Shown in pieces: positions 1 to 7,751 of a DNA stretch of 64,000 nt. The position numbers and the translations under genes are program-made. Each line of letters begins with the position of its first letter. The first letter of the stretch is position 1. Below the pieces are notes generated by a model. It worked only from the letters and a program-made list of their open reading frames with translations. It ran no database searches and was not told where the DNA came from. Source of the DNA: Mumia sp. ZJ1417 (GTDB lineage: Bacteria; Actinomycetota; Actinomycetes; Propionibacteriales; Nocardioidaceae); NCBI RefSeq assembly GCF_014127285.1, contig NZ_CP059901.1, forward strand, positions 1,302,001-1,366,000, in the 5' to 3' direction.

Positions 1-1691
1 AACACGTACCTGAAGACCAGTGCGCTCACGCCGAGCGCCGCCCCGAACGACAGCACGACCGTGCCGAGCAGGATCAGCGGTGCCACGACCGCCCGCAGCA
101 GGAGCATGAGGATCAGCAGCACCACCACGAGGACGGCCGGGATGATCACCCGGTTGTCTCGTGCCGAGGCGGTCTGGATGTCGAGCGTCACGGCCGTCAT
201 CCCGCCGACGAGCGCGTCGGGGTCGGCGGAGTCGAGCTCGCTGCGCAGCGACTCGATGGCGTCGTACGCCGCGTCGCTGTCGGGCTCCGCCTCGAGCGTC
301 CCCTCCATGTACGCCCAGTCGCCCTCGACACGCGGCTCGGTGACGCTGCCCGCCGCGATCCCGTCATCGGCCTGGAAGGTCGTACGGACCGCATCGGCGG
401 CGTCGGGGCTCGCGACGACGACCACCGGAGCGCCCGCCCCGCCGGGGAAGTGCTCCGACAAGACCTTCTCGCCCTTGACCGAGTCGGGCGTGCCGAGGAA
501 CGCCTCCTCGGTGCTGAGCCCGGTCGCGTTGAGCTGGAGGATGCCGATGCTGGCGATGGCGAGGATCACGGAGGTCGTCACCCACACGCGGCGCGGAGCG
601 CGGGCGATGCGGCGACCGACGCCGGCCCACAGCCCGTGCGCGGCCGGGTCTTCGTCGCCGAAGTGGGGGATGCGAGGCCAGAAGATCCAGCGCCCGAGGA
701 CGACCAGGAGCGCGGGCAGCATCGTCAGCATCACCGCGAGCCCGCACACGATGCCGATCGCTGCGACGGGGCCGAGACCGCGGGTCGAGGTCATCTGGGC
801 GAGCAGCAGGCAGAGCATGCCGATCGCGACGGTCGCGCCGCTGGCGATGATCGCCGGGCCCGCCCGGTGCAGGGCGACCACCATCGCCTCGCGTCGGTTC
901 TCGTGCCGTCGCAGCTCCTCGCGATAGCGGGCGACCAGCAGCAGCGCGTAGTCCGTGCCGGCGCCGAAGACGAGCACCGTGAGGATGCTCGCGCTCTGGC
1001 CGTCGACCGTGAGGTTGGCGTGCTTGGCGAGCAGGACGACGACCGCCTGCGCGACCGTGAGCGCGACGCCGGCCGAGATCACCGGGAGCAGCCAGAGCAC
1101 GGGGCTCCGGTAGGTGAAGAGCAGCAGCACCGTCACCACGCCCGCTGCGGCGAACAGCAGGGTGCTGTCGATCCCCTCGAACACCGCCGCCGAGTCCGCG
1201 GCCTGCCCTGCCGGACCCGTCACGAACGTCTCCAGGCCGTCGGGCCCGTCGCCGGCGGTGTCCTCCAGCTCGTCGACGATGTCGGGCGCCTTGTTCCAGC
1301 CGTCCTCGCCGAGGTTGAGCGGCACGATGATCTCCAGCGCCTCGCCGTCCTCGGACGGGATCGGGCCGACGACCTCGCCGTCGATGTCGTCGCGCTGCCC
1401 GAACGTCGCCGCGTCCTCCTGGGCCGCAGTCATGTCCTCTGGCTGCAGGCCTCCGTCGCGTTCGTACACGATCACGGCGGGAATCATGTTGGGCGACGAG
1501 AAGGTCTCGGCGGCCTCGAGCGCCTTGGTGGACTCGGCGCTGCTAGGGAGCCAGTTCTCGGCCTCGTTCTCCTGGACGTCCATCAGCTGCCCGGCCGTCG
1601 AGCCCAGCACCCCGACGATGATCACCCAGAAGACGATGGTCAGTGCGGGCGTGAAGCGGTGGTTGATCCAGCTGGCGATCGATCGGTGCAT
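1..1691 (-). CDS. MMPL/RND-family membrane transporter (3' end outside window)
   Basis: The frame is open from an ATG at 1691 to the window edge, giving about 563 codons. The N-terminus starts MHRSIASWINHRFTPAL and runs into a first membrane segment, then a large extracytoplasmic domain and a cluster of hydrophobic helices. The last visible part (LGTVVLSFGAALGVSALVFRY) matches the second half of an MMPL domain. Family members are about 700-750 residues, so roughly 150-190 residues lie to the left. MMPL proteins are proton-driven RND-type exporters of lipids or hydrophobic compounds; the substrate here cannot be told. It is divergent from folC with only 87 bp between the starts. The family is clear, the function is not. 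Confidence 0.85.
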   Translation of the reverse strand, partial: MHRSIASWINHRFTPALTIVFWVIIVGVLGSTAGQLMDVQENEAENWLPSSAESTKALEAAETFSSPNMIPAVIVYERDGGLQPEDMTAAQEDAATFGQRDDIDGEVVGPIPSEDGEALEIIVPLNLGEDGWNKAPDIVDELEDTAGDGPDGLETFVTGPAGQAADSAAVFEGIDSTLLFAAAGVVTVLLLFTYRSPVLWLLPVISAGVALTVAQAVVVLLAKHANLTVDGQSASILTVLVFGAGTDYALLLVARYREELRRHENRREAMVVALHRAGPAIIASGATVAIGMLCLLLAQMTSTRGLGPVAAIGIVCGLAVMLTMLPALLVVLGRWIFWPRIPHFGDEDPAAHGLWAGVGRRIARAPRRVWVTTSVILAIASIGILQLNATGLSTEEAFLGTPDSVKGEKVLSEHFPGGAGAPVVVVASPDAADAVRTTFQADDGIAAGSVTEPRVEGDWAYMEGTLEAEPDSDAAYDAIESLRSELDSADPDALVGGMTAVTLDIQTASARDNRVIIPAVLVVVLLILMLLLRAVVAPLILLGTVVLSFGAALGVSALVFRYV

Positions 1692-1778
1692 GTCAGTCCC
1701 CCTGCGAGCGTCCTTCGACCGTACGACCGGCCGGGCGTCGCGAAGTCATCGCTTGCATCCCTGGAATACTGGACAGCG

Positions 1779-3122
1779 ATGACGAATCCCACGTACGTCG
1801 AGGTCGAGCGGGCCCTGCTGGCGCGCTGGCCCGAGACCAAGCTCGAGCCCTCGCTGGAGCGCATCCGTGCGCTGTGCCGGCTGATGGGCGACCCCCAGAA
1901 CGCCTACCCGGTGATCCAGCTGACCGGGACCAACGGCAAGACCTCGACCGCGCGGATGATCGACGCTCTCCTGCGTGAGCTCGCCGTACGGACCGGACGG
2001 TTCACGAGTCCCCACCTGGTGTCGATGACCGAGCGGGTGAGCATCGACGGCAAGCCGCTGAGCGAGGAGCTGTTCGTCGAGGCCTATGCCGACGTCGCCG
2101 CCTACGCCCAGGTCGTCGACGACAGTCAGCCGATCCCGCTGTCGTACTTCGAGATGATGGTCGGCCTCGCGTACGCCGCCTTCGCCGACGCCCCGGTCGA
2201 CGTGGCCGTCGTCGAGGTCGGCATGGGCGGCGCCTGGGACGCGACCAACGTGGTGGATGCCGCGGTCGCGGTCCTCACCCCGATCGACGTCGACCACACG
2301 CGCTATCTCGGGGAGACGCCGGGCGACATCGCGATCGAGAAGGCCGGCATCATCAAGGCCGGCGCGCAGGTCGTCACTGCCGTACAGCCCGACGACGCCG
2401 CCGCCGCGATCGCCGCCAGGGTGTCCGAAGTGGGAGCGACGCTGCACCGCGAGGGCATCGACTTCGGTGTCGTTGGTCGGACGCCTGCGATGGGAGGGCA
2501 GTTGCTCGCGCTCCAGGGGCTCGGCGCGACGTACGACGAGGTGTTCCTCCCGCTGTTCGGGGCGCACCAGGCGCACAACGCCGCGTACGCGCTGGCCGCT
2601 GTCGAGGCGTTCACCGGCGGGCGCGAGCTCGATGCCGAGATCGTGCGTGCGGCGTTCGCGACGGTGACGTCGCCCGGGCGCCTCGAGGTCGTACGCCGCA
2701 GCCCGACCGTCGTGCTCGACGCGGCGCACAACCCCGCAGGGGCGCGTGCGACGGCGGAGGCCTTGCAGGAAGCGTTCGCGTTCACGCCGCTGATCGGCGT
2801 CGTGGGCGTGATGGCGGACAAGGACGTCGACGAGATCCTGCTGGCGTTCGAGCCGGTGATGGCCGAGATCGTCTGCACCCAGAACGCCACCGACCGTGCG
2901 ATGCCCGCCGCCGAGCTGGCCGACATCGCCGAAGGGATCTTCGGGTCCGACCGGGTGCACGTGGCGCGCCGACTGCCCGACGCCCTCGAGAAGGGCGTCG
3001 CGCTGTCGGAGAGCGAGCGGTACGGAGAAGGCGTCGGCAGCGGCGGTGTGCTCGTCACCGGTTCCGTCGTGACGGCAGGTGAGGCGCGGGTGCTGCTCGC
3101 GCGTGAGGAGTCGGTGGACTGA
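1779..3122 (+). CDS. folC: Bifunctional folylpolyglutamate/dihydrofolate synthase
   Basis: This 447-residue cytosolic Mur-ligase-fold enzyme adds glutamate to folates with ATP and may also make dihydrofolate from dihydropteroate. The P-loop TGTNGKTSTARM (Lys54) is near the N-terminus. It is followed by the VVEVGMGGAWDATN and IDVDHTRYLG motifs of the central domain and by LDAAHNPAG in the C-terminal glutamate-ligase domain. The open frame extends far upstream, but that part is antisense to the MMPL gene. The ATG at 1779 gives the family's normal N-terminus, and AATACT just upstream may be a -10 box. The stop overlaps the next start (TGATG), so the two genes are probably translationally coupled. 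Confidence 0.95.
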   Translation: MTNPTYVEVERALLARWPETKLEPSLERIRALCRLMGDPQNAYPVIQLTGTNGKTSTARMIDALLRELAVRTGRFTSPHLVSMTERVSIDGKPLSEELFVEAYADVAAYAQVVDDSQPIPLSYFEMMVGLAYAAFADAPVDVAVVEVGMGGAWDATNVVDAAVAVLTPIDVDHTRYLGETPGDIAIEKAGIIKAGAQVVTAVQPDDAAAAIAARVSEVGATLHREGIDFGVVGRTPAMGGQLLALQGLGATYDEVFLPLFGAHQAHNAAYALAAVEAFTGGRELDAEIVRAAFATVTSPGRLEVVRRSPTVVLDAAHNPAGARATAEALQEAFAFTPLIGVVGVMADKDVDEILLAFEPVMAEIVCTQNATDRAMPAAELADIAEGIFGSDRVHVARRLPDALEKGVALSESERYGEGVGSGGVLVTGSVVTAGEARVLLAREESVD

Positions 3123-3460
3123 TGCGTGGCATGTGTGCCGGGGTGCTGTTCCTGGAGGCGATCGTCCTCGGGCTGGCGACGCCGGTGATGATCCAGGTCG
3201 AGGACGTGTCGCCGGGGCTCGCGCTGTTCTGCGGGCTCGGCCTGGCCGTCGTCGCCGTCGTCACGTCGGGTCTGCTGCGGCACTCGTGGGCGTACACGAT
3301 CGGGTGGCTCGTGCAGGTCGGCGCGGTGGCGCTCGGGTTCCTGCTGCCGATCGCGTTCTTCGTGGGAGGTATGTTCGCGGCGCTGTGGGCCGCGGCGTGG
3401 TTCCTCGGACGCAAGATCGAGGCCGACCGCGCGGCGAACCCGGAGTTCTACGCCCGCTGA
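3122..3460 (+). CDS. DUF4233 small membrane protein
   Basis: A 112-residue protein with four hydrophobic segments (about residues 3-22, 32-52, 57-80 and 82-98) and a short charged C-terminal tail. The start overlaps the folC stop by one base. Small DUF4233 proteins in exactly this position, between folC and ndk, are usual in actinobacteria. No biochemical function is known to me. The membrane prediction is read directly from the sequence, and the family assignment rests on similarity plus position. Confidence 0.85.
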   Translation: MRGMCAGVLFLEAIVLGLATPVMIQVEDVSPGLALFCGLGLAVVAVVTSGLLRHSWAYTIGWLVQVGAVALGFLLPIAFFVGGMFAALWAAAWFLGRKIEADRAANPEFYAR

Positions 3461-3483
3461 ACAGAGGGCGGCAGGCCCCTCGC

Positions 3484-3489
3484 TAGGCT
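3484..3489 (+). promoter_or_regulatory. Putative -10 element of leaderless ndk promoter
   Basis: TAGGCT lies 7 nt before the ndk ATG, with no Shine-Dalgarno sequence between. This is the arrangement of leaderless actinobacterial transcripts, in which the mRNA begins at the start codon. Confidence 0.5.
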
Positions 3490-3496
3490 TCGACGC

Positions 3497-3907
3497 ATGT
3501 CCGAACGCACTCTGGTCCTGCTCAAGCCCGACGCCGTCCGCCGTGGACTGGTCGGCGAGATCCTCGGTCGCTACGAGGCGAAGGGCCTCTCGATCGTCGC
3601 CACGTGGTTCGGCACGATCGACGCCGCCCAGGCGGACGCACACTACGCTGAGCACGTCGAGCGCGACTTCTACCCGCCGCTGCGGACGTTCGTGACCTCC
3701 GGCCCGATGATGGCGCTCGTGCTCGAGGGCGACCAGGCGATCGAGGTCGTGCGGCTGCTCAACGGCGCCACCGACGGCCGCGTCGCCGCCCCTGGCACGA
3801 TCCGCGGCGACCTCTCGCTGTCGAACCGTGAGAACCTCGTCCACGGCTCGGACTCGCCCGAGTCGGCCGCCCGCGAGACGAAGCTCTGGTTCCCCGAGCT
3901 GGGCTGA
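3497..3907 (+). CDS. ndk: Nucleoside diphosphate kinase
   Basis: A 136-residue enzyme of standard family length that transfers the gamma phosphate of ATP to nucleoside diphosphates by a ping-pong mechanism. The N-terminus (TLVLLKPDAVRRGLVGEIL) and the active-site stretch NLVHGSDSPESA, with the phosphorylated His116, are intact. It is cytosolic and acts in NTP/dNTP balance. It lies 36 bp after the DUF4233 gene and probably has its own leaderless promoter as well as read-through from folC. Confidence 0.97.
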   Translation: MSERTLVLLKPDAVRRGLVGEILGRYEAKGLSIVATWFGTIDAAQADAHYAEHVERDFYPPLRTFVTSGPMMALVLEGDQAIEVVRLLNGATDGRVAAPGTIRGDLSLSNRENLVHGSDSPESAARETKLWFPELG

Positions 3908-3916
3908 CTGCTCGTC

Positions 3917-4541
3917 GTGAGGTACGTCGAGCCCGATCCGTCGCTTCCCGAGGTGCCGTTGGCCGGCGGGTACGTGACCGAAGGGCTCGTCCGGATCGGT
4001 GACACGGCGCGCCGTCCCCCAGCCGGCACGCTGCCCTGACGGCCGAGGTGCTGCGGTTCGTCGAGGCCGCCGGGTTCGATGGGGCTCCGCGCTGTCTCGG
4101 GACCGACCACGCCGGCCGGCAGGTCCTCTCGTACGTCCCGGGAGAGGTCGCGTCTCGTACGTCCCGCGAGGCGCACGCGCTCATCGACTTCGACATGGCG
4201 CGGCCCGCGACCCGTAAGGAGGAGGTGCAGAACCTCCTGCTGTGGTGCGCACCGCCGATGGCCCCCCGAGACCGCCCGGAGGCTATGGCCGGGGTCGACC
4301 CGTACGCCCGCGCGCGCCTCCTGGTCGACGCCTACGGCCTCGGTTCCGATGCCCGTTCGGAGGTGGTCGCCGTCGCAGAGAACACGGCGGCGCGGGCGTG
4401 GTTCCTCATGCGGGACAGAGCCGCGCGGCTGGGCGGCGGATGGGCCCGGATGTGGGCTGAGGTGTGGGGGACACGATCCGTCGCCGCCGGGAGTGGCTCG
4501 CCGAGCACCGCGCCACGCTGACCGGCGCCGTCACGGCCTGA
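3917..4541 (+). pseudogene. Decayed aminoglycoside-phosphotransferase-like gene
   Basis: Three reading frames in succession match one phosphotransferase-like protein. From GTG 3917 comes VPLAGGYVTEGLVRIGDTARR, stopping near 4035. A second frame (about 4030-4490) carries LRFVEAAGFDGAPRCLG, VLSYVPGEV and then ALIDFDMARPATR. A third frame reads DTIRRRREWLAEHRATLTG to a TGA at 4541. Between GEV and ALIDFD the segment holding the catalytic His-Gly-Asp loop is gone. A 14-bp direct repeat (tctcgtacgtcccg at 4127-4140 and 4153-4166) sits at that deletion. Two frameshifts plus loss of the catalytic loop make function very unlikely. The intact ancestor would belong to the APH/choline-kinase fold family. 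Confidence 0.8.
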
Positions 4542-4545
4542 CGGC

Positions 4546-5235
4546 TCAGCGCAGCACTGAGCGGTCGGTTGGTGTGAGCCGGAGCTCCTCACCGATGCTC
4601 GACTGCACGACCTGCAGCACACTCTCGGAGGCAGCCGCGGCCGTCACGCGGCGTACGTGGGCGGCGTGCTCGGCCTCCGTGGCGAAGCGCGCGACGCGGA
4701 CGTACGCGCGGGCGTCCGCGCGGACCGGCAGGGCGGGGAACGTGTTGGCGACGTCGGCCGACACGTACGCCGCGACGCGGGCCGACCCGAGCGCGGTCAG
4801 GCGGTCCTCGCCGGCCGCCTCCATCAGCGCGACGAATCCGTCCAGGTCGTCCGGCTGATAGACGGTCGTGACCACCAGGTCAGGAGGGGACGGCTCCTGA
4901 GCCGAGGACAGCGTGAGGGCGCCGCCGGAGACCGGGCGAAGCAGCAGGACATCGTCGGACGAGATCATCGTCGCGTTGGCGGCGTCGCGGTTGCGAGCCC
5001 AGACCGGACCCCCGTAGAACGCCTGGAGCGACTTCCCGCGGCTCACCGCGTCGTCGAACCCGCGCATCCACACGAACTGGTCGGGGTCGTCGAGGTCGCG
5101 GAACTGGCCGAGGACCGACATCCCGGCATCCTCTTGCGGTGCGAGGAACTCGGAGTCGAACAAGGAGATCAGCGTCTCCCGCTGTCCGGGGTGCAGGGCG
5201 TAGCGGCGAAGCTCGAGGAGCGCGGTGCGCGGCAT
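4546..5235 (-). CDS. NIPSNAP-family protein
   Basis: A 229-residue soluble protein. The N-terminal part (LLELRRYALHPGQRETLISLF, then GQFRDLDDPDQFVWMRGF) is a NIPSNAP/dimeric alpha-beta-barrel domain. The second half (about residues 115-215) looks like a second, diverged copy of the same fold. NIPSNAP domains resemble small ligand-binding or monooxygenase-like barrels; no reaction can be assigned. It is convergent with the decayed phosphotransferase gene, with 4 bp between their stops, and divergent from mreB. The ATG at 5235 was chosen as the first residue of the conserved domain. Confidence 0.75.
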   Translation of the reverse strand: MPRTALLELRRYALHPGQRETLISLFDSEFLAPQEDAGMSVLGQFRDLDDPDQFVWMRGFDDAVSRGKSLQAFYGGPVWARNRDAANATMISSDDVLLLRPVSGGALTLSSAQEPSPPDLVVTTVYQPDDLDGFVALMEAAGEDRLTALGSARVAAYVSADVANTFPALPVRADARAYVRVARFATEAEHAAHVRRVTAAAASESVLQVVQSSIGEELRLTPTDRSVLR

Positions 5236-5330
5236 GCCGCCACCCTTGCAGGCAGGTCCGACACGGACGCGGCTCCAAGACTGAGCGGGCGCTCTGGCGT
5301 GTCTGACCGGGGACCGACGCCCACCAGACC

Positions 5331-5336
5331 TAGCCT
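5331..5336 (+). promoter_or_regulatory. Putative -10 element of leaderless mreB promoter
   Basis: TAGCCT lies 6 nt before the mreB ATG and no ribosome-binding site is visible, which fits a leaderless transcript driving the mre operon. Confidence 0.5.
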
Positions 5337-5342
5337 GAGCCC

Positions 5343-6377
5343 ATGTCCTTCCCCTTGCGCAGCCTGCTCGGGCGCGACATGGCGGTCGACCTGGGCACAG
5401 CCAACACCCTCGTCTACGTACGAGGCAAGGGTGTGTTGCTCGACGAGCCGTCGGTCGTGGCCCTGGCCGCGCAGACCCACGAGATCCTTGCCGTGGGTAC
5501 GGAGGCCAAGCGCATGCACGGGAGGACTCCCGACGCGATCTCGGTGATCCGGCCGATGAAGGACGGCGTGATCGCCGACTTCGAGGCCTGCGAGCACATG
5601 CTCCGGCTGTTCATCCAGCAGGTGCACCGGCGTCGCTACTTCACCAAGCCGCGCCTCGTCGTCTGCGTCCCCAGCGCGATCACGTCCGTCGAGCAGCGTG
5701 CGGTCCGCGAGGCGGGCTACCAGGCCGGGGCACGCCAGGTCTTCATCGTCGAGGAGCCGATGGCCGCCGCGCTCGGCGCCGGGCTTCCGGTCCACGAACC
5801 GACCGGCAACATGATCGTGGACGTCGGAGGCGGGACGACCGAGGTCGCGGTGATCGCACTCGGTGGCATCGTCGCCAGCCGTTCGATCCGTACGGCCGGC
5901 GACGACATGGACGAGGCGATCGTCGCGTGGTTCAAGAAGGAATACGCGCTCCTGCTCGGCGACCGTACGGCCGAGGACCTCAAGGCCGAAGCCGGGTCGG
6001 CGTTCCCGATGCCGGATGAGCGCACCGTCCACGTCCGCGGACGCGACATGGTCGGCGGCCTCCCTCGTACGGTCGAGGTCACCGCCGCGGAAGTCCGCCG
6101 CGCCCTCGAGGAACCGGTTGCGGCCATCGTCGACGCCGTCCGCAGCACCCTCGACCTGACCCCGCCGGAGCTCGCCGGCGACATCATGGACCGCGGCATC
6201 GTGCTGACCGGCGGCGGAGCGCTGCTGCGGGGGCTCGACGACCGCATCCGTCATGAGACCCAGATCCCCGTCCACGTCGTCGAGGACCCGCTCCACTCGG
6301 TCGCCCTCGGTGCGGGCAAGTGCGTCGAGGAGTTCGACGCACTCCGACAGGTGCTGACCTCCGAGCCCCGGAGGTGA
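5343..6377 (+). CDS. mreB: Rod shape-determining protein MreB
   Basis: A 344-residue actin-fold ATPase, the normal MreB length. The phosphate-1 motif (AVDLGTANTLVYVRGKG), the VCVPSAITSVEQRAV segment, the second phosphate loop (MIVDVGGGTTEVAVI) and the C-terminal adenosine motif (GIVLTGGGALLRGLD) are all present. It polymerises under the membrane and directs the elongation machinery. It is the first gene of mreB-mreC-mreD-PBP2-rodA, the complete elongasome cluster, which argues for a rod-shaped phase of growth. The rest of the cluster follows with gaps of 4 bp or less. Confidence 0.97.
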   Translation: MSFPLRSLLGRDMAVDLGTANTLVYVRGKGVLLDEPSVVALAAQTHEILAVGTEAKRMHGRTPDAISVIRPMKDGVIADFEACEHMLRLFIQQVHRRRYFTKPRLVVCVPSAITSVEQRAVREAGYQAGARQVFIVEEPMAAALGAGLPVHEPTGNMIVDVGGGTTEVAVIALGGIVASRSIRTAGDDMDEAIVAWFKKEYALLLGDRTAEDLKAEAGSAFPMPDERTVHVRGRDMVGGLPRTVEVTAAEVRRALEEPVAAIVDAVRSTLDLTPPELAGDIMDRGIVLTGGGALLRGLDDRIRHETQIPVHVVEDPLHSVALGAGKCVEEFDALRQVLTSEPRR

Positions 6378-6381
6378 TCGC

Positions 6382-7233
6382 GTGGCCCGGACCCGTACCC
6401 GTCCCGACCCCGAGCCGCGCCGCCCCCGCACGGTCCTGTTCGTGCTCCTGCTCGCCGCCGTGGCGCTCATCAGTGTCGACCTCTCCGGCGCGGGCTCGCC
6501 CGCTCGTACCGTCGCGTCCACGCTCCTCGGGCCGCTGGAGTCCGGGGCGCACCGGCTGCTGAGCCCGTTCGGCATCGACAGCTTCGCGACCCGTGACGCG
6601 CTGCGCGACGAGAACGCCGCTCTCGAGGAGGAGAACGCTCGTCTGCGCGGCCTCGTCGCGTCCAGCGGAGTCGACCGGACGCGGCTCGCCGAGTACGACC
6701 GCCTCGCGCGGTACGCGGACGCGGCCGGGCTCGAGACCGTCACGACACACGTCGTCGGCCTTGGCTCGGCTCAGTCGTTCCGCCGTACGGTCACGCTCGA
6801 CGCGGGCACGGCGCGGGGAGTGCGCAAGGACATGACCGTGCTCGGCCCGGACGGCCTCGTCGGCCGCGTCGTCAGCGCGACGCGGACCAACGCCGTGGTG
6901 CTCCTGCTCGTCGACGCCGACTCCGTCGTCGGTGCACGGGTGGGAGGGGACCACGAGCTCGGGATGGTCCGCGGCGACGGGAGCCTGTCGGGGTCGGGCC
7001 GCCTGACCCTGGACGTGCTCGACCGCCAGGTGGTGCCCAAGGAGGGCGACACGATCGTCGCGTGGGGCTCGCGCGACGGCGTCCCGTACATCGCGGGCGT
7101 CCCGATCGGACGGGTCGAGAAGGTCGTGGAGTCGCCGCGCGACGAGACGGCCGAGGTTACGGTCGCTCCGTTCGTCGACTTCTCCGCGCTCGACGCCGTG
7201 TCGGTCGTGGTCGGCGCCCGGACGGGGTCGTGA
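6382..7233 (+). CDS. mreC: Rod shape-determining protein MreC
   Basis: A 283-residue bitopic protein with a GTG start 4 bp after mreB. One membrane helix lies near the N-terminus (about residues 13-32). A coiled coil follows (ALRDENAALEEENARLRGLV, about residues 72-92), then the beta-rich MreC domain (VVGLGSAQSFRRTVTLDAG, VLGPDGLVGRV). MreC links cytoplasmic MreB to the extracytoplasmic PBP2/RodA synthase. All the usual parts are visible, and the order in the cluster is canonical. Confidence 0.95.
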   Translation: MARTRTRPDPEPRRPRTVLFVLLLAAVALISVDLSGAGSPARTVASTLLGPLESGAHRLLSPFGIDSFATRDALRDENAALEEENARLRGLVASSGVDRTRLAEYDRLARYADAAGLETVTTHVVGLGSAQSFRRTVTLDAGTARGVRKDMTVLGPDGLVGRVVSATRTNAVVLLLVDADSVVGARVGGDHELGMVRGDGSLSGSGRLTLDVLDRQVVPKEGDTIVAWGSRDGVPYIAGVPIGRVEKVVESPRDETAEVTVAPFVDFSALDAVSVVVGARTGS

Positions 7234-7234
7234 C

Positions 7235-7750
7235 GTGAGCGTCCGGCGCGCGGGCACCGTGCTCGTGCTGCTCCTCGCCGCCGTCGTCCTGCAGGTGAGC
7301 CTGCTTGCACCCCTCGTCCCGACCGGTGTCGCGCCCGACCTCGTGCTCGTGGTCGTCGTCGCCGTCGGTCTGTGCACGGGGGCGGCCGATGGTGCCGTGA
7401 CGGGTTTCGTCGGGGGGCTCCTGCTCGATGCCGCGCCACCGGCCGACCACGTCCTCGGGCAGTGGGCGCTGGCGTTGACGGTCGTCGGCTACCTCGCCGG
7501 GACCGTCGACCGCGGCAGCCGGCCGTCGTGGGTGAGCGATGCCGCGACTGTCGCCGCCGGCGCGTTCGTCGGCACGTCGCTGTTCGCGCTGTCCGGGCTG
7601 CTGCTCGACCAGCCTGGTGTCACGGTCTCCGGGGTGCTCCCCGTGGTTGCGCTGGCGACCGCGTACGACGTCGTCCTCGGCCTCGCAGCGGTGCCCGGGG
7701 TCCGCGCCCTGCTCGTCCGGCTGGAGCCGGCGCCCCGGGTGGGGTGGTGA
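7235..7750 (+). CDS. mreD: Rod shape-determining protein MreD
   Basis: A 171-residue integral membrane protein with a GTG start directly after the mreC stop. Five or six hydrophobic helices fill almost its whole length, with the family's GFVGGLLLDAAPP segment in the middle. MreD is a membrane partner of MreC in the elongation complex. Sequence conservation is low in this family, so hydropathy and position carry the call. Confidence 0.9.
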   Translation: MSVRRAGTVLVLLLAAVVLQVSLLAPLVPTGVAPDLVLVVVVAVGLCTGAADGAVTGFVGGLLLDAAPPADHVLGQWALALTVVGYLAGTVDRGSRPSWVSDAATVAAGAFVGTSLFALSGLLLDQPGVTVSGVLPVVALATAYDVVLGLAAVPGVRALLVRLEPAPRVGW

Positions 7751-7751
7751 C

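Noticed and set aside
450-1778. In-frame extension of folC far upstream
   Set aside because: This part is antisense to a clear MMPL gene, and its translation is low-complexity Arg/Asp/Ala text. High GC keeps reverse frames open; the ATG at 1779 gives the family N-terminus.
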